Shown: positions 1 to 7,371, numbered from the stretch's first letter. The stretch is 16,217 nt of DNA from Bacteroidota bacterium (GCA_023415275.1 JAEZLJ010000036.1:1-16217), one strand, 5' to 3'. A program made the numbers and translations. Notes: generated from the letters alone by a model not told the origin.

Positions 1-1553
1 GAGATATCCAGGGTTATGGTATTTGCAGATGCATCAATGACTATTTTGTCATCATCTTTAACCAATGCAATCGTTCCACCGTCGTAGGCCTCTGGAGTAA
101 TATGCCCCACTACAAATCCATGAGTGCCACCACTAAACCTGCCATCAGTGATCAATGCAACAGATTTACCCAATCCGGCACCAATGATGGCCGATGTAGG
201 CTTAAGCATTTCAGGCATGCCAGGTCCTCCTTTAGGACCAACATAACGGATCACCACTACATCACCTGCTTTTATCTTACCAGAATTGATTCCTTGTATC
301 AACTCGGATTCTCCATCAAAAACCCTGGCTGGGCCCTCAAATCTTTCTCCTTCTTTTCCACTTATTTTAGCCACACTTCCTCCCGTAGCCAGGTTGCCAT
401 ATAATATCTGTAAATGGCCTGTAGACTTAACTGGACGGTTCGTTGGTTTAATTATATCCTGGGAATTAAAATCAAGATCAGGAATAGCAGCTAAATTTTC
501 CGCAACTGTTTTGCCGGTTACTGTAAGGCAGTGTCCATGTAAAAGCCCTTCCTGTAAAAGGTATTTCATAACGGCGGGAATGCCTCCATGTTGATGCAGG
601 TCCTGCATCAGGTATTTGCCACTTGGTTTAAAATCGGCTAATACAGGGACTTTGTTGCTTAATCTTTGAAAATCATCCTGGGTTATATTAACATCTACAC
701 TTTTCGCCATAGCTATTAAGTGTAAAACAGCATTTGTAGAGCCACCAAGTGCAATGACTGTGGTTATGGCATTTTCAAATGCTTCAAAACTCATGATGTC
801 TTTTGGTTTAATATCTTTTTCCAAAAGATTTCTTATGGCTTTCCCCGCTTCCTTGCATTCTTCTTTTTTCTCATTGCTGATAGCAGGGTTGGAGGATGAA
901 TACGGAAGGCTCATGCCTAAAGCTTCTATGGCTGCAGCCATTGTATTGGCGGTATACATTCCTCCGCATGCCCCTGCTCCCGGGCAAGAAGCTTTGATCA
1001 CACATTTAAAATCATCTTCTGAGATTTTCCCTGCTATCTTTTGCCCAAGGGCTTCAAAGGCCGATACAATATTCAGATCCTGGCCATTGTAATGGCCAGG
1101 AGCTATCGTGCCACCATATACCATGATGGCGGGTCGGTTCAGCCGGCCCATTGCTATGATGCTACCTGGCATGTTTTTGTCACACCCCGGAACCGCAATA
1201 ACTGCATCATAATATTGTGCTCCACAAACTGTCTCTATTGAATCGGCTATGACATCCCTGCTTACCAGGGAATAACGCATGCCGTCCGTTCCGTTACTCA
1301 TACCATCACTAACTCCAATGGTATTGAATATCAATCCAACTAGTTCATTGTCCCAAACACTTTGCTTGATGATCCTGGCAAGATCATTTAGATGCATATT
1401 ACAAGTGTTGCCATCATAGCCCATGCTTACAATTCCTACCTGGGCTTTATTCAGATCTTCATCTGTAAGGCCAATACCATACAACATGGCCTGGGCTGCA
1501 GGTTGGGTCTCATCCTGTGTCAATACCTTGCTGTATTTGTTCATTTCTGTCAT
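1..1553 (-). CDS. ilvD: Dihydroxy-acid dehydratase, 3' end cut by window edge
   Basis: IlvD dehydrates 2,3-dihydroxy-isovalerate and 2,3-dihydroxy-3-methylvalerate to the 2-keto acids that are the direct precursors of valine and isoleucine; it is a cytoplasmic Fe-S enzyme. I translated 517 residues from the ATG at 1551-1553 to the left edge without a stop; the family is usually about 560 residues, so only the C-terminal tail is missing. Family motifs are clear: DGNTCN with Cys51, VPGCDKNMPGS with Cys124, and CPGAGACGGMYTANTM with Cys196. These three Cys are the expected iron-sulfur ligands. The C-terminal GRFSGGTHGFVVGHITPEA block is also present. The ATG overlaps the TGA of ilvE (ATGA), so translation of the two is probably coupled. 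Further ilv/leu genes would be expected beyond the left edge. Confidence 0.96.
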   Translation of the reverse strand, partial: MTEMNKYSKVLTQDETQPAAQAMLYGIGLTDEDLNKAQVGIVSMGYDGNTCNMHLNDLARIIKQSVWDNELVGLIFNTIGVSDGMSNGTDGMRYSLVSRDVIADSIETVCGAQYYDAVIAVPGCDKNMPGSIIAMGRLNRPAIMVYGGTIAPGHYNGQDLNIVSAFEALGQKIAGKISEDDFKCVIKASCPGAGACGGMYTANTMAAAIEALGMSLPYSSSNPAISNEKKEECKEAGKAIRNLLEKDIKPKDIMSFEAFENAITTVIALGGSTNAVLHLIAMAKSVDVNITQDDFQRLSNKVPVLADFKPSGKYLMQDLHQHGGIPAVMKYLLQEGLLHGHCLTVTGKTVAENLAAIPDLDFNSQDIIKPTNRPVKSTGHLQILYGNLATGGSVAKISGKEGERFEGPARVFDGESELIQGINSGKIKAGDVVVIRYVGPKGGPGMPEMLKPTSAIIGAGLGKSVALITDGRFSGGTHGFVVGHITPEAYDGGTIALVKDDDKIVIDASANTITLDI

Positions 1554-2443
1554 GCTGTAACTTCTTCCGTTTTTAGTTTTTTTGATAACACCCTGGCCTT
1601 ATAGGCTTTCTGGACTTTACTTCCCAGGCTGTCTTTCCAGTTTTTGGTAAAGGGTATATCATCTATTGACTCTATACCTATAACCTCAGCGGCTGTGCCA
1701 CAGAAAAAAGCACTATCTGCTTCTTTCAATGCTTGTAGTGTAATTTGTTTTTCGATAGCTTCAATGCCCAACTCTTGACAGATCTCTAAAACTGTAGCCC
1801 TGGTAATACCAGGAAGAATACTACCTAATTGCGGGGTATATAAAACATTGTCTTTTTCAAAAAAAATATTAGCGCCCGGACCTTCAGCTACAAAGCCATC
1901 AATATCCAATAAAAGGGCTTCGTCGTAGCCTAGGTCTTTCGCTTCCTGTGTGGCTAAAATAGAATTTACATAATGCCCGCAAACCTTTGCTGCCACCATG
2001 AAGCTGGCAGGAGAGATCCTTCGGAAAGAAGAAATTTTTAATCGTAATAGCTTTTCCCCAAGGTAAGCACCCCATTCCCAGGCTGCTATAAATAAATGGG
2101 AACCTTTGGCTTTTGTCAATGACATGTTAGGGGTACAGCTTACCAATGGTCGCAGGTAGGCATCTGTTAGATTATTTCTTTTCAAAAGCTCGTAGGAAAT
2201 AGAAATAAGTTCCTCATTATTAAAAGGGTAGGGAATATGCATGACTTTGCATGAATACTCCATTCTTTCGTAGTGCTCTTTTGCCTTAAATATTTGAACA
2301 CCATTCTGTGTAGCATAGGAGCGTATGCCCTCAAACACTCCATATCCATAATGCAAGGTTTGGTCATACAGATTACCCCTGGTTTCAGAGGCTTTTATAA
2401 AAGCGCCATTATAATATACTATCGTGTTTTCGTTGTAATACAT
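1550..2443 (-). CDS. ilvE: Branched-chain amino acid aminotransferase
   Basis: This 297-aa class IV PLP-dependent aminotransferase catalyses the last step of Ile, Val and Leu synthesis: the amino group of glutamate is transferred to the branched 2-keto acid. The length fits the family. Seen motifs are GVFEGIRSY (35-43), AAKVCGHYVNS with the presumed PLP-binding Lys153, EGPGANIFF (187-195), SILPGITRATVLE (208-220) and FFCGTAAEV near the C-terminus. The ATG start is preceded by no Shine-Dalgarno sequence, as is usual in Bacteroidota. It is the first enzyme gene of the operon: upstream lie the leader peptide and terminator, and its stop overlaps the ilvD start. A role as a D-amino acid transaminase or aminodeoxychorismate lyase (same fold) is less likely given the motifs and the ilvD neighbour. 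Confidence 0.95.
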   Translation of the reverse strand: MYYNENTIVYYNGAFIKASETRGNLYDQTLHYGYGVFEGIRSYATQNGVQIFKAKEHYERMEYSCKVMHIPYPFNNEELISISYELLKRNNLTDAYLRPLVSCTPNMSLTKAKGSHLFIAAWEWGAYLGEKLLRLKISSFRRISPASFMVAAKVCGHYVNSILATQEAKDLGYDEALLLDIDGFVAEGPGANIFFEKDNVLYTPQLGSILPGITRATVLEICQELGIEAIEKQITLQALKEADSAFFCGTAAEVIGIESIDDIPFTKNWKDSLGSKVQKAYKARVLSKKLKTEEVTA

Positions 2444-2466
2444 ATACTGGTTTCGAATTACTGCAT

Positions 2467-2499
2467 AAAAAAACCCGCCTCGTGGGAGGCGGGTTTTTT
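2467..2499 (-). terminator. Intrinsic terminator of the ilv attenuator
   Basis: There is a perfect 8-bp GC-rich stem, CCCGCCTC / GAGGCGGG (2486-2493 and 2474-2481 read on the minus strand), with a 4-nt loop. It is flanked by an A run and a run of seven T, so the stem can extend by A-U pairs. It sits between the leader peptide stop and the ilvE start, where a simple end-of-gene terminator would silence the operon. It is therefore best read as the conditional terminator of an attenuator. The A tract on the other side makes it formally bidirectional, but no plus-strand gene ends here. Confidence 0.9.
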
Positions 2500-2534
2500 A
2501 TTTAGATTATTAATTATTAATAAAATCCACCTCC
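2485..2534 (-). promoter_or_regulatory. Antiterminator pairing of the ilv attenuator
   Basis: The leader segment GGAGGTGG (2527-2534, minus strand) can pair with CCGCCTCC (2485-2492), which is most of the 5' arm of the terminator. This gives 8 bp with one G-U wobble, and after one mismatch four more A-U pairs are possible. The two structures exclude each other. The GGAGGTGG segment lies in codons 27-29 of the leader peptide, just before its stop. A ribosome that finishes the peptide would cover it and let the terminator form. A ribosome held at the Ile/Val codons upstream would leave it free to antiterminate. The pairing is seen in the sequence; the mechanism is inferred from classical amino acid attenuators. 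Confidence 0.75.
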
Positions 2535-2612
2535 ATGCAAGACAGTAATAATAATCACGACTATAATATTAATTATAGAAACAGAATTACTATATATGCC
2601 TTTTTTTGCCAT
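2517..2612 (-). CDS. ilvL: Branched-chain amino acid leader peptide
   Basis: This ORF has 31 codons from ATG (2610-2612) to TAA (2517-2519), immediately followed by a second TAA. Residues 13-25 read IINIIVVIIITVL. Over the whole peptide there are eight Ile, four Val and one Leu codons, so the peptide itself would sense charged tRNA-Ile and tRNA-Val. It ends in HGGGFY, whose codons form the antiterminator segment. The Leu codon lies so close to that segment that a ribosome held there would probably cover it, so sensing is likely mainly of Ile and Val. The codons for residues 12-17 also contain a perfect 7-bp inverted repeat (2561-2567 / 2572-2578), with an outer 6-bp repeat (2544-2549 / 2586-2591), a possible pause hairpin. 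No Shine-Dalgarno sequence is seen. The peptide is too short for usual gene finders. Confidence 0.85.
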   Translation of the reverse strand: MAKKGIYSNSVSIINIIVVIIITVLHGGGFY

Positions 2613-2626
2613 AGAGATGTACGCCA

Positions 2627-2660
2627 CAAATATACACCCCTTTTTAAAAGAACTTTCCAA
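2627..2660 (-). promoter_or_regulatory. Putative promoter of the ilv operon (Bacteroidota type)
   Basis: Reading the minus strand, TTG (2658-2660) is followed after 23 nt by TATATTTG (2627-2634). The latter matches the Bacteroidota -7 element TAnnTTTG exactly, and the spacing is at the upper end of the reported range. The expected transcript start, a few bases downstream, would lie less than about 12 nt before the leader peptide ATG, giving a very short 5' leader. The position directly upstream of the attenuator supports the call. Confidence 0.6.
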
Positions 2661-2895
2661 AATATTGTGTCACTATTTTGGTATAGATTATAGCGGTGCA
2701 AATCGTAGAAGTTGGAAAGTTAGATAACACATCAGGAGATTTTAAACCATTTTTTAACCGTTTTCCGCAATGCAAATAAAGGTATATACTTCTGTAACCC
2801 TTAACAGGAGCGGGTTTGGGTAATTGTCATTTACAGCAACCAAAAGGAAAAAGCCTGAATAAAGGAAGGGCAGACATTACCCTTTTATTGTGGAA
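2661..2895. other. Intergenic region without recognised gene
   Basis: This stretch lies between the ilv promoter and the 3' end of the gluconate permease gene. I found no convincing ORF, RNA gene or strong terminator. A 5-bp AAGGG/CCCTT stem with a 9-nt loop occurs near 2860-2885 just past the permease stop, but it has no good T run. Transcription of the permease may end here by another route. Confidence 0.5.
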
Positions 2896-4191
2896 TTAGC
2901 CTAAAAAAGCATGAATACTCAAAACTAATAGCAAACCTAGCAACGATACAAGGCTTTCCATCAATGTCCATGTGCGGAAAGTATCTTTTAAATTCAATCC
3001 AAAGTATTCTTTGAACATCCAGAATCCAGTGTCATTTACATGCGAACACATCAAACTACCGGCCCCTACAGAAAGTACCATAAGTTCGGGAGAAATGGAC
3101 CCTGTCAGGTAAGGAAGTACAATCCCGGATGCACTTATGGCTGCCACTGTTGCCGAACCTAATGTAATACGGAAAAGGGCTGCAATGAGCCAGCCAAGAA
3201 ATAAGGGAGATAAATGCAAGGTGTCTGTGTATGACTTTAAGATTAAACCAATATTACTGTCAAGCAAAATTTGTTTAAACCCGCCCCCAGCTGCAATGAT
3301 CAATAGAATCATGGTAATAGCCTTAACGCCTTCTACACAGGTATTCATAAAACGATTAGTGTTCCATTTCAATAGGATGAATGTTAACCCAATGGATAGT
3401 AGTAGCGCAATGGTGGGCTCCTGGAAAAAAGCTAATAACTTTAAAGCAAGTATATCAGAAGTAAGAAAAGACCCCACTGTTCCCAGGGTAATGAAAATAA
3501 CAGGCGAAAGCAATATGAATATGCTTGTACTTAAAGGAGGTAAATCTGTTTTATTCTTTAAATTAAAATTGATACTGGGCTTTACGCTTATAGTGGCTGC
3601 TGCTGTCAGCTTTGGAAAAACAATACCTGAGATTATTGCTGTCGGAATAGATATAAGCAGACCATATAACAGGGTTTTTCCCAGGTTAGCATGAAAGATA
3701 GTGGCGAGGGTGACAGGTCCAGGATGTGGTGGTAAAAATCCATGGGTTATGGAAAGTGCAGCGGCCATAGGCAGTCCCAACATCAATAAGGGATAGTTCA
3801 ATGTGGAAGCTATAGCAAATACAAGTGGAACCAAGATCACAAAACCTGCATTGTAAAATAATGGAATTCCAGCAATAAGGCCGGTTAATAGCACAGCCCA
3901 GGCAATATACTTTCTGCCAAATAAATCTACTAAGGCGATAACCAATTTTTGTCCAGCCCCGCTTTCTTCTGCCAGTTTACCCAGCATGGCACCCAATGCA
4001 AGTATCATTACCGTTCCTCCCAGGGTATTGCCAATTCCGCTATTGACTGATGCTATTACCTTATCAAATGGCATTTTTAAAAGTAGGCCTGTAATAATTG
4101 AAACGACCAATAGGGCTATCATAGGATTGATCTTTAAAAGGATCAATGCTATCAAAATGGTAATTCCAATTAATACAATGATAATAGCCAT
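2896..4191 (-). CDS. gntP: GntP-family gluconate:H+ symporter
   Basis: This 431-aa inner-membrane permease of the GntP family imports gluconate or a related sugar acid with protons. The protein is hydrophobic throughout, with about 12 membrane segments and few charged loops. Family blocks are recognisable: IPLFYNAGFVILVPL (109-123), HGFLPPHPGP (150-159), AAGGGFKQIL (300-309), RITLGSATVA (341-350) and SHVNDTGFW (383-391). The length is close to the roughly 440 residues usual for the family. The gene starts 3 nt after the stop of the gluconokinase gene, so the two are co-transcribed and the substrate is most likely gluconate. GntP homologues for idonate, fructuronate or glycerate exist, so the exact substrate is inferred from the neighbour. 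Confidence 0.92.
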   Translation of the reverse strand: MAIIIVLIGITILIALILLKINPMIALLVVSIITGLLLKMPFDKVIASVNSGIGNTLGGTVMILALGAMLGKLAEESGAGQKLVIALVDLFGRKYIAWAVLLTGLIAGIPLFYNAGFVILVPLVFAIASTLNYPLLMLGLPMAAALSITHGFLPPHPGPVTLATIFHANLGKTLLYGLLISIPTAIISGIVFPKLTAAATISVKPSINFNLKNKTDLPPLSTSIFILLSPVIFITLGTVGSFLTSDILALKLLAFFQEPTIALLLSIGLTFILLKWNTNRFMNTCVEGVKAITMILLIIAAGGGFKQILLDSNIGLILKSYTDTLHLSPLFLGWLIAALFRITLGSATVAAISASGIVLPYLTGSISPELMVLSVGAGSLMCSHVNDTGFWMFKEYFGLNLKDTFRTWTLMESLVSLLGLLLVLSIHAFLG

Positions 4192-4194
4192 CAG

Positions 4195-5688
4195 TTAGTT
4201 TAAGGTTTTATATAGCAAATCCATTGTAGGCTTCATTCCCGCATACATAGTCTTGTAAACTGCAAAAAATGCGGAGTAAACTTCGGCATTTGATTCTTCA
4301 GGTCTTATTACAATGCTTTGAGCTTGTATGTGATTGATCTCATTCTTAATGCCTAATGCTGCATAGCCTAACATTGCGGCGCCAATAGCAGAGGCATCTT
4401 CGATTTCCGCAAGTACTACTGGTTTATTTATGACATTGGCTAGTAATTGAACCCATTCTCTGGATTTACTAAATGCTCCACTTGCATGGATTTCTTTTAT
4501 TTCACCTGATGCATTCTCAATGATTTCCAGAACTTCTTTTAAAGCAAAACAGATGCCCTCTATTACGGAATTAATAAAGTGTGCCTGGGTATGAATATGT
4601 TTTATTCCTATAAATCCTCCCGATGCCTTTTCATCCCAGACTGGTGACCTTTCAGCAAAGATGTATGGAAGAAAAAGCAAGCCTTCACTGCCAGCAGGTA
4701 CTTTATTTATTATTTCAAATATCCTGGGGTAAGGGTCTTCACCAAATTCCTGAGATGAAAGGAAATTGGAAATTATCCAATCCATAACGTTCCCACCATT
4801 ATTGATGGGGCCACCACAAATAAAAGTTTGATAGTCCAGTATGTAGTTAAAAATCATATTGGCACTATTACGTATTGGTACGGCTGAGGCTATTCTTACA
4901 GCTGCACTGGTTCCTATAGTTATAGCTGCTATTCCTTTTTTAAGCGAATGGGTACCCAGGTTAGCCAGGCATCCATCACTGGCTCCAATACATACTGGTA
5001 TTAAGGGGGTTAAACCAGATAGCTTACATGCTTCTTTTTCGATACCTGTTTTGTGATAAACCGTGGGTACAGGAAATGATAAATGATCCGTGGTAATCTG
5101 AGCCATTTGCAGGGATTCAGTATTCCAGGACAGGGTATCAATATTAAATAATCCAGTAGCAGAAGCAATTGAGTGATCAATTGCATATTCTTTAAATAAA
5201 CAATACCAAATAAATTCTTTAATGGAAATAAACTTATAGGCTTTGGAGAATGTTTCCTTTTCATTTTCCCGCCACCAGATGATCTTGCAAAGAGGAGACA
5301 TTGCATGAATAGGTGTGCCAGTATCCTTGTAAATCGTTTGGCCAGACCTGTCATTTCTTAATTGCTGCGCAATCTTTGTACTCCTGTTATCTGACCACAA
5401 TATCAAGTTAGTAATAGGTTTACCTTCTTCATTTATAGCCATTATGCTATGCATGGCACTACTCAGAGAAATACCTGAGGGAAGATTTCCCAGGTCTGAA
5501 ATAATTCTCTTTATAGAGGAATAAAAAGCGTTCAGCAGTAGGGTAGGATCCTGTTCTGCACGTTCATCAATGTTTTTTATATATGAATGGTGTATCTGGG
5601 TGGTGCCAATGATGTCCCCCCTGGTATTAACAGCCACAGCCTTGGTACTCCCTGTTCCTATATCAATACCAATTATATAGTCCTGCAT
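4195..5688 (-). CDS. gntK: Gluconokinase, FGGY carbohydrate kinase family
   Basis: It phosphorylates gluconate with ATP to 6-phosphogluconate, feeding the pentose phosphate or Entner-Doudoroff pathway. The 497-aa length fits FGGY kinases such as Bacillus GntK rather than the small P-loop gluconokinases. Seen features are the N-terminal phosphate-binding DIGTGSTK (9-16), a near match to the first FGGY signature (MSPLCKIIWWREN, 130-142), GASDG with the presumed catalytic base Asp238, ITIGTSAAVR (256-265), ERSPVWDEKASGGFIG (346-361) and the C-terminal ASGAFSKS (402-409) and DASAIGAAMLG (431-441) nucleotide-binding blocks. The ATG has no Shine-Dalgarno sequence. The permease follows by 3 nt. The FGGY family also holds xylulo-, glycero- and ribulokinases; the GntP partner is the main reason for choosing gluconate. 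Confidence 0.88.
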   Translation of the reverse strand: MQDYIIGIDIGTGSTKAVAVNTRGDIIGTTQIHHSYIKNIDERAEQDPTLLLNAFYSSIKRIISDLGNLPSGISLSSAMHSIMAINEEGKPITNLILWSDNRSTKIAQQLRNDRSGQTIYKDTGTPIHAMSPLCKIIWWRENEKETFSKAYKFISIKEFIWYCLFKEYAIDHSIASATGLFNIDTLSWNTESLQMAQITTDHLSFPVPTVYHKTGIEKEACKLSGLTPLIPVCIGASDGCLANLGTHSLKKGIAAITIGTSAAVRIASAVPIRNSANMIFNYILDYQTFICGGPINNGGNVMDWIISNFLSSQEFGEDPYPRIFEIINKVPAGSEGLLFLPYIFAERSPVWDEKASGGFIGIKHIHTQAHFINSVIEGICFALKEVLEIIENASGEIKEIHASGAFSKSREWVQLLANVINKPVVLAEIEDASAIGAAMLGYAALGIKNEINHIQAQSIVIRPEESNAEVYSAFFAVYKTMYAGMKPTMDLLYKTLN

Positions 5689-5759
5689 ATATTATATAAA
5701 AATACAAGTAGGGAGAGCAAATTCTATAATTGCGGAATTAGAAAAGCGATCAATAAGGA

Positions 5760-6224
5760 TCATTGAAGCTTATAAATTTTACTGATAATATACACCTGTC
5801 CATCTGGATTGGTTAATTGGACCTGAGTTTTCATGGTATTTGTGGACATGTAAGTTATTTTTTCAAATTCAAGGGAATACCCAATTGGTCCCCATACTAA
5901 AATGTTAGTACCATTTAAATACCAGGTTCCATCTTTTGAAGTATTGCAGTCAAGTTTAAAATTTCCCGAATAATTGACATTAAATTGATACAGGTTGTCC
6001 TTCTTGCAATCTGTCCATGTACTAAATATATCTGTCTCTTTTGAACCATTACCATCCCAATCATAGGCCTTATCAGAATTAACGCTCATTACTTTCCATA
6101 TACCAATGATTTGTGAAACGGAATATCCCTGCGACAAAGCGTTGGCTTCCGTTTCAATTTTATAACAGGAAGACATGCATATAGTGAGAAACAGTGCAGG
6201 AATTATCAAAGCCCAGGGTTTCAT
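5760..6224 (-). CDS. Lipocalin-like lipoprotein
   Basis: This is a 154-aa secreted lipoprotein. The signal peptide ends in the lipobox MSSC, with the acylated Cys at residue 20. The mature part begins with a spacer and then IIGIWKVMSV (39-48), the typical entry strand of Bacteroidota lipocalin-like domains. It continues with an acidic DWDGNGSKETD segment (55-65) that resembles a calcium-binding loop, two Cys (73 and 93) that could form a disulfide, and alternating beta-strand sequence to the end. The small-molecule ligand, if any, is unknown. It lies 71 nt upstream of the gluconokinase gene on the same strand, so shared transcription is possible but not shown. The gene to the right is divergent. 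Confidence 0.8.
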   Translation of the reverse strand: MKPWALIIPALFLTICMSSCYKIETEANALSQGYSVSQIIGIWKVMSVNSDKAYDWDGNGSKETDIFSTWTDCKKDNLYQFNVNYSGNFKLDCNTSKDGTWYLNGTNILVWGPIGYSLEFEKITYMSTNTMKTQVQLTNPDGQVYIISKIYKLQ

Positions 6225-6260
6225 AACACTGTTAAATTATAAATTTATTGTCGCATAATG

Positions 6261-6284
6261 AAATACACTTATTTAAATACACTT
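6261..6284. repeat. Direct repeat in divergent intergenic region
   Basis: The 10-mer AAATACACTT occurs twice, at 6261-6270 and 6275-6284, separated by 4 nt. It lies in the 154-nt region between the divergent lipoprotein gene (6224) and the plus-strand unknown gene (6379). Such spacing could be an operator or be chance in AT-rich DNA. A 7-bp inverted repeat TCAGGTT/AACCTGA (6325-6331 and 6367-6373) lies closer to the plus-strand start. Confidence 0.4.
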
Positions 6285-6378
6285 TTTATGGTCATGCTAT
6301 GAACTTTTTTGACCTAACTGCTATTCAGGTTAAAATAGTGAAGGGTAATTTTAATCTTTTAAAATCAACCTGATTGAA

Positions 6379-6897
6379 ATGGACGGAGATATACAACATA
6401 ATTTTCAATTTTATATAAAGGATATCCGATTTCATTATGGCGGTATTAGTTTTACCCATTTCGTTCAGCAGGTTAATAAGCGCCTGGAATTCATTATTAT
6501 AAACTATCACATCAGGGAAGAATTTGATTCTGTCAGGGAATACTTTGCCAACATCTTTAACTCAAAGAAAATTGATGTAATTGCCATTATATCAACCACA
6601 AATGATGGAAATTTTGTTATCAATGCACATTCTCCACAAATAGAAAGCATAGATGAAAATGTTTTGCAGAAAATTAAACTGGATTGGACCCGGGATGTTA
6701 CTTCACGTCGCAGCCCTTTGCATTCTTCTAATCCATTAACCATTGATCAATTTTTTGAAACCTTGCCGGAGACTGATTTTCAATTTTCTAGTTTATACAG
6801 TAGTGAACAGGAATGGTTTAATGACCTTATTTCAGTTTCCCAAAGCCGGCATCTTGATCAATTAAGATATCTTGCACAAAGACACCTTTTCAATTAA
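6379..6897 (+). CDS. Protein of unknown function, first of a coupled pair
   Basis: I do not recognise this 172-aa protein. It has no signal peptide and no membrane segment, so it is probably cytoplasmic. The N-terminal half alternates beta-like hydrophobic stretches (FQFYIKDIRF, LEFIIINYHI, IDVIAIISTT). The C-terminal part (about 120-172) is acidic and looks helical, ending in HLDQLRYLAQRHLFN. The start is the first ATG after an in-frame stop; no Shine-Dalgarno sequence is present. Its TAA overlaps the ATG of the next gene by one base, so the two proteins are likely made together and may interact. It is a genuine gene rather than a shadow: the overlap is precise and the opposite strand has only short frames. 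Confidence 0.75.
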   Translation: MDGDIQHNFQFYIKDIRFHYGGISFTHFVQQVNKRLEFIIINYHIREEFDSVREYFANIFNSKKIDVIAIISTTNDGNFVINAHSPQIESIDENVLQKIKLDWTRDVTSRRSPLHSSNPLTIDQFFETLPETDFQFSSLYSSEQEWFNDLISVSQSRHLDQLRYLAQRHLFN

Positions 6898-7211
6898 TGA
6901 AATTGCGCTTTGTCTTAAAGCCTTTTTCGTTTTTGTTTCTCCTGGAAGGCCGATCTCGCTATTTACTGATATGGGAAACATTGGATACCGAAGAACCAAC
7001 CTACATATGGCCCATTGAAAAAGATACACAAGCCTTAAAGTTATCGATGGTTAATTTACAGGCAACGCTTTCATTAATTGCAGCACAAGGAAAACAGGCC
7101 TATCAAAGATCTTCCGGTAATCAATTGATTAGAGTATTGCATCAATATAAAAATGGTATGAAGGGATTTATTGACTGGAAGGATGAGCTTGAAACTATTC
7201 TTTCAGTTTAA
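6897..7211 (+). CDS. Protein of unknown function, second of a coupled pair
   Basis: This is a 104-aa protein I do not recognise. The start ATG shares its A with the TAA stop of the preceding gene (TAATG), a classic translational coupling arrangement. The N-terminus has FVLKPFSFLFLLEGRSRYLL, which is hydrophobic but broken by charged residues; I read it as beta strands rather than a signal peptide. The middle has LIWETLDTEEPTYIWPIEKD, the rest is helical (ALKLSMVNLQATLSLIAAQGKQ), and it closes with GFIDWKDELETIL. It is probably cytoplasmic and a partner of the 172-aa protein. No catalytic motif is visible, and nearby genes do not suggest a pathway. Confidence 0.72.
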   Translation: MKLRFVLKPFSFLFLLEGRSRYLLIWETLDTEEPTYIWPIEKDTQALKLSMVNLQATLSLIAAQGKQAYQRSSGNQLIRVLHQYKNGMKGFIDWKDELETILSV

Positions 7212-7338
7212 GAAAATATGTGTTAAACAATCGCATAAATTTACAGTAGCTTTATTAAGCATTACCAATGTCCCCGATAATACCTGTTTCTTTTATCCTC
7301 CCTAATACTTACCCCATCCCTTTGGATATCATTTAAAC

Positions 7339-7371
7339 TTGCAGCTACTTTTTAGTGCCAGGTTATACTTG
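7339..7371 (+). promoter_or_regulatory. Possible promoter of the propeller lipoprotein gene
   Basis: TTG (7339-7341) is followed after 22 nt by TATACTTG (7364-7371), a one-mismatch fit to the TAnnTTTG element of Bacteroidota. The expected transcript would start about 50 nt before the ATG at 7429. The call rests on the sequence match and position only. Confidence 0.35.

Noticed and set aside
754..1092. Plus-strand open frame of 112 codons inside ilvD
   Set aside because: It is antisense to a fully conserved ilvD reading frame and its product resembles nothing; it is a shadow of the real gene.
2860..2890. Possible terminator after the permease (AAGGG/CCCTT stem)
   Set aside because: The stem is only 5 bp with a 9-nt loop and lacks a proper T run, so it is not called.
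3137..3694. Plus-strand frame of 185 codons inside gntP
   Set aside because: It lies antisense to the permease, whose conserved blocks are unbroken; the long frame is a by-product of codon use.
5010..5354. Minus-strand frame of 114 codons inside the gluconokinase gene
   Set aside because: It is in another frame of the same strand and overlaps conserved kinase motifs; there is no sign of a second gene.
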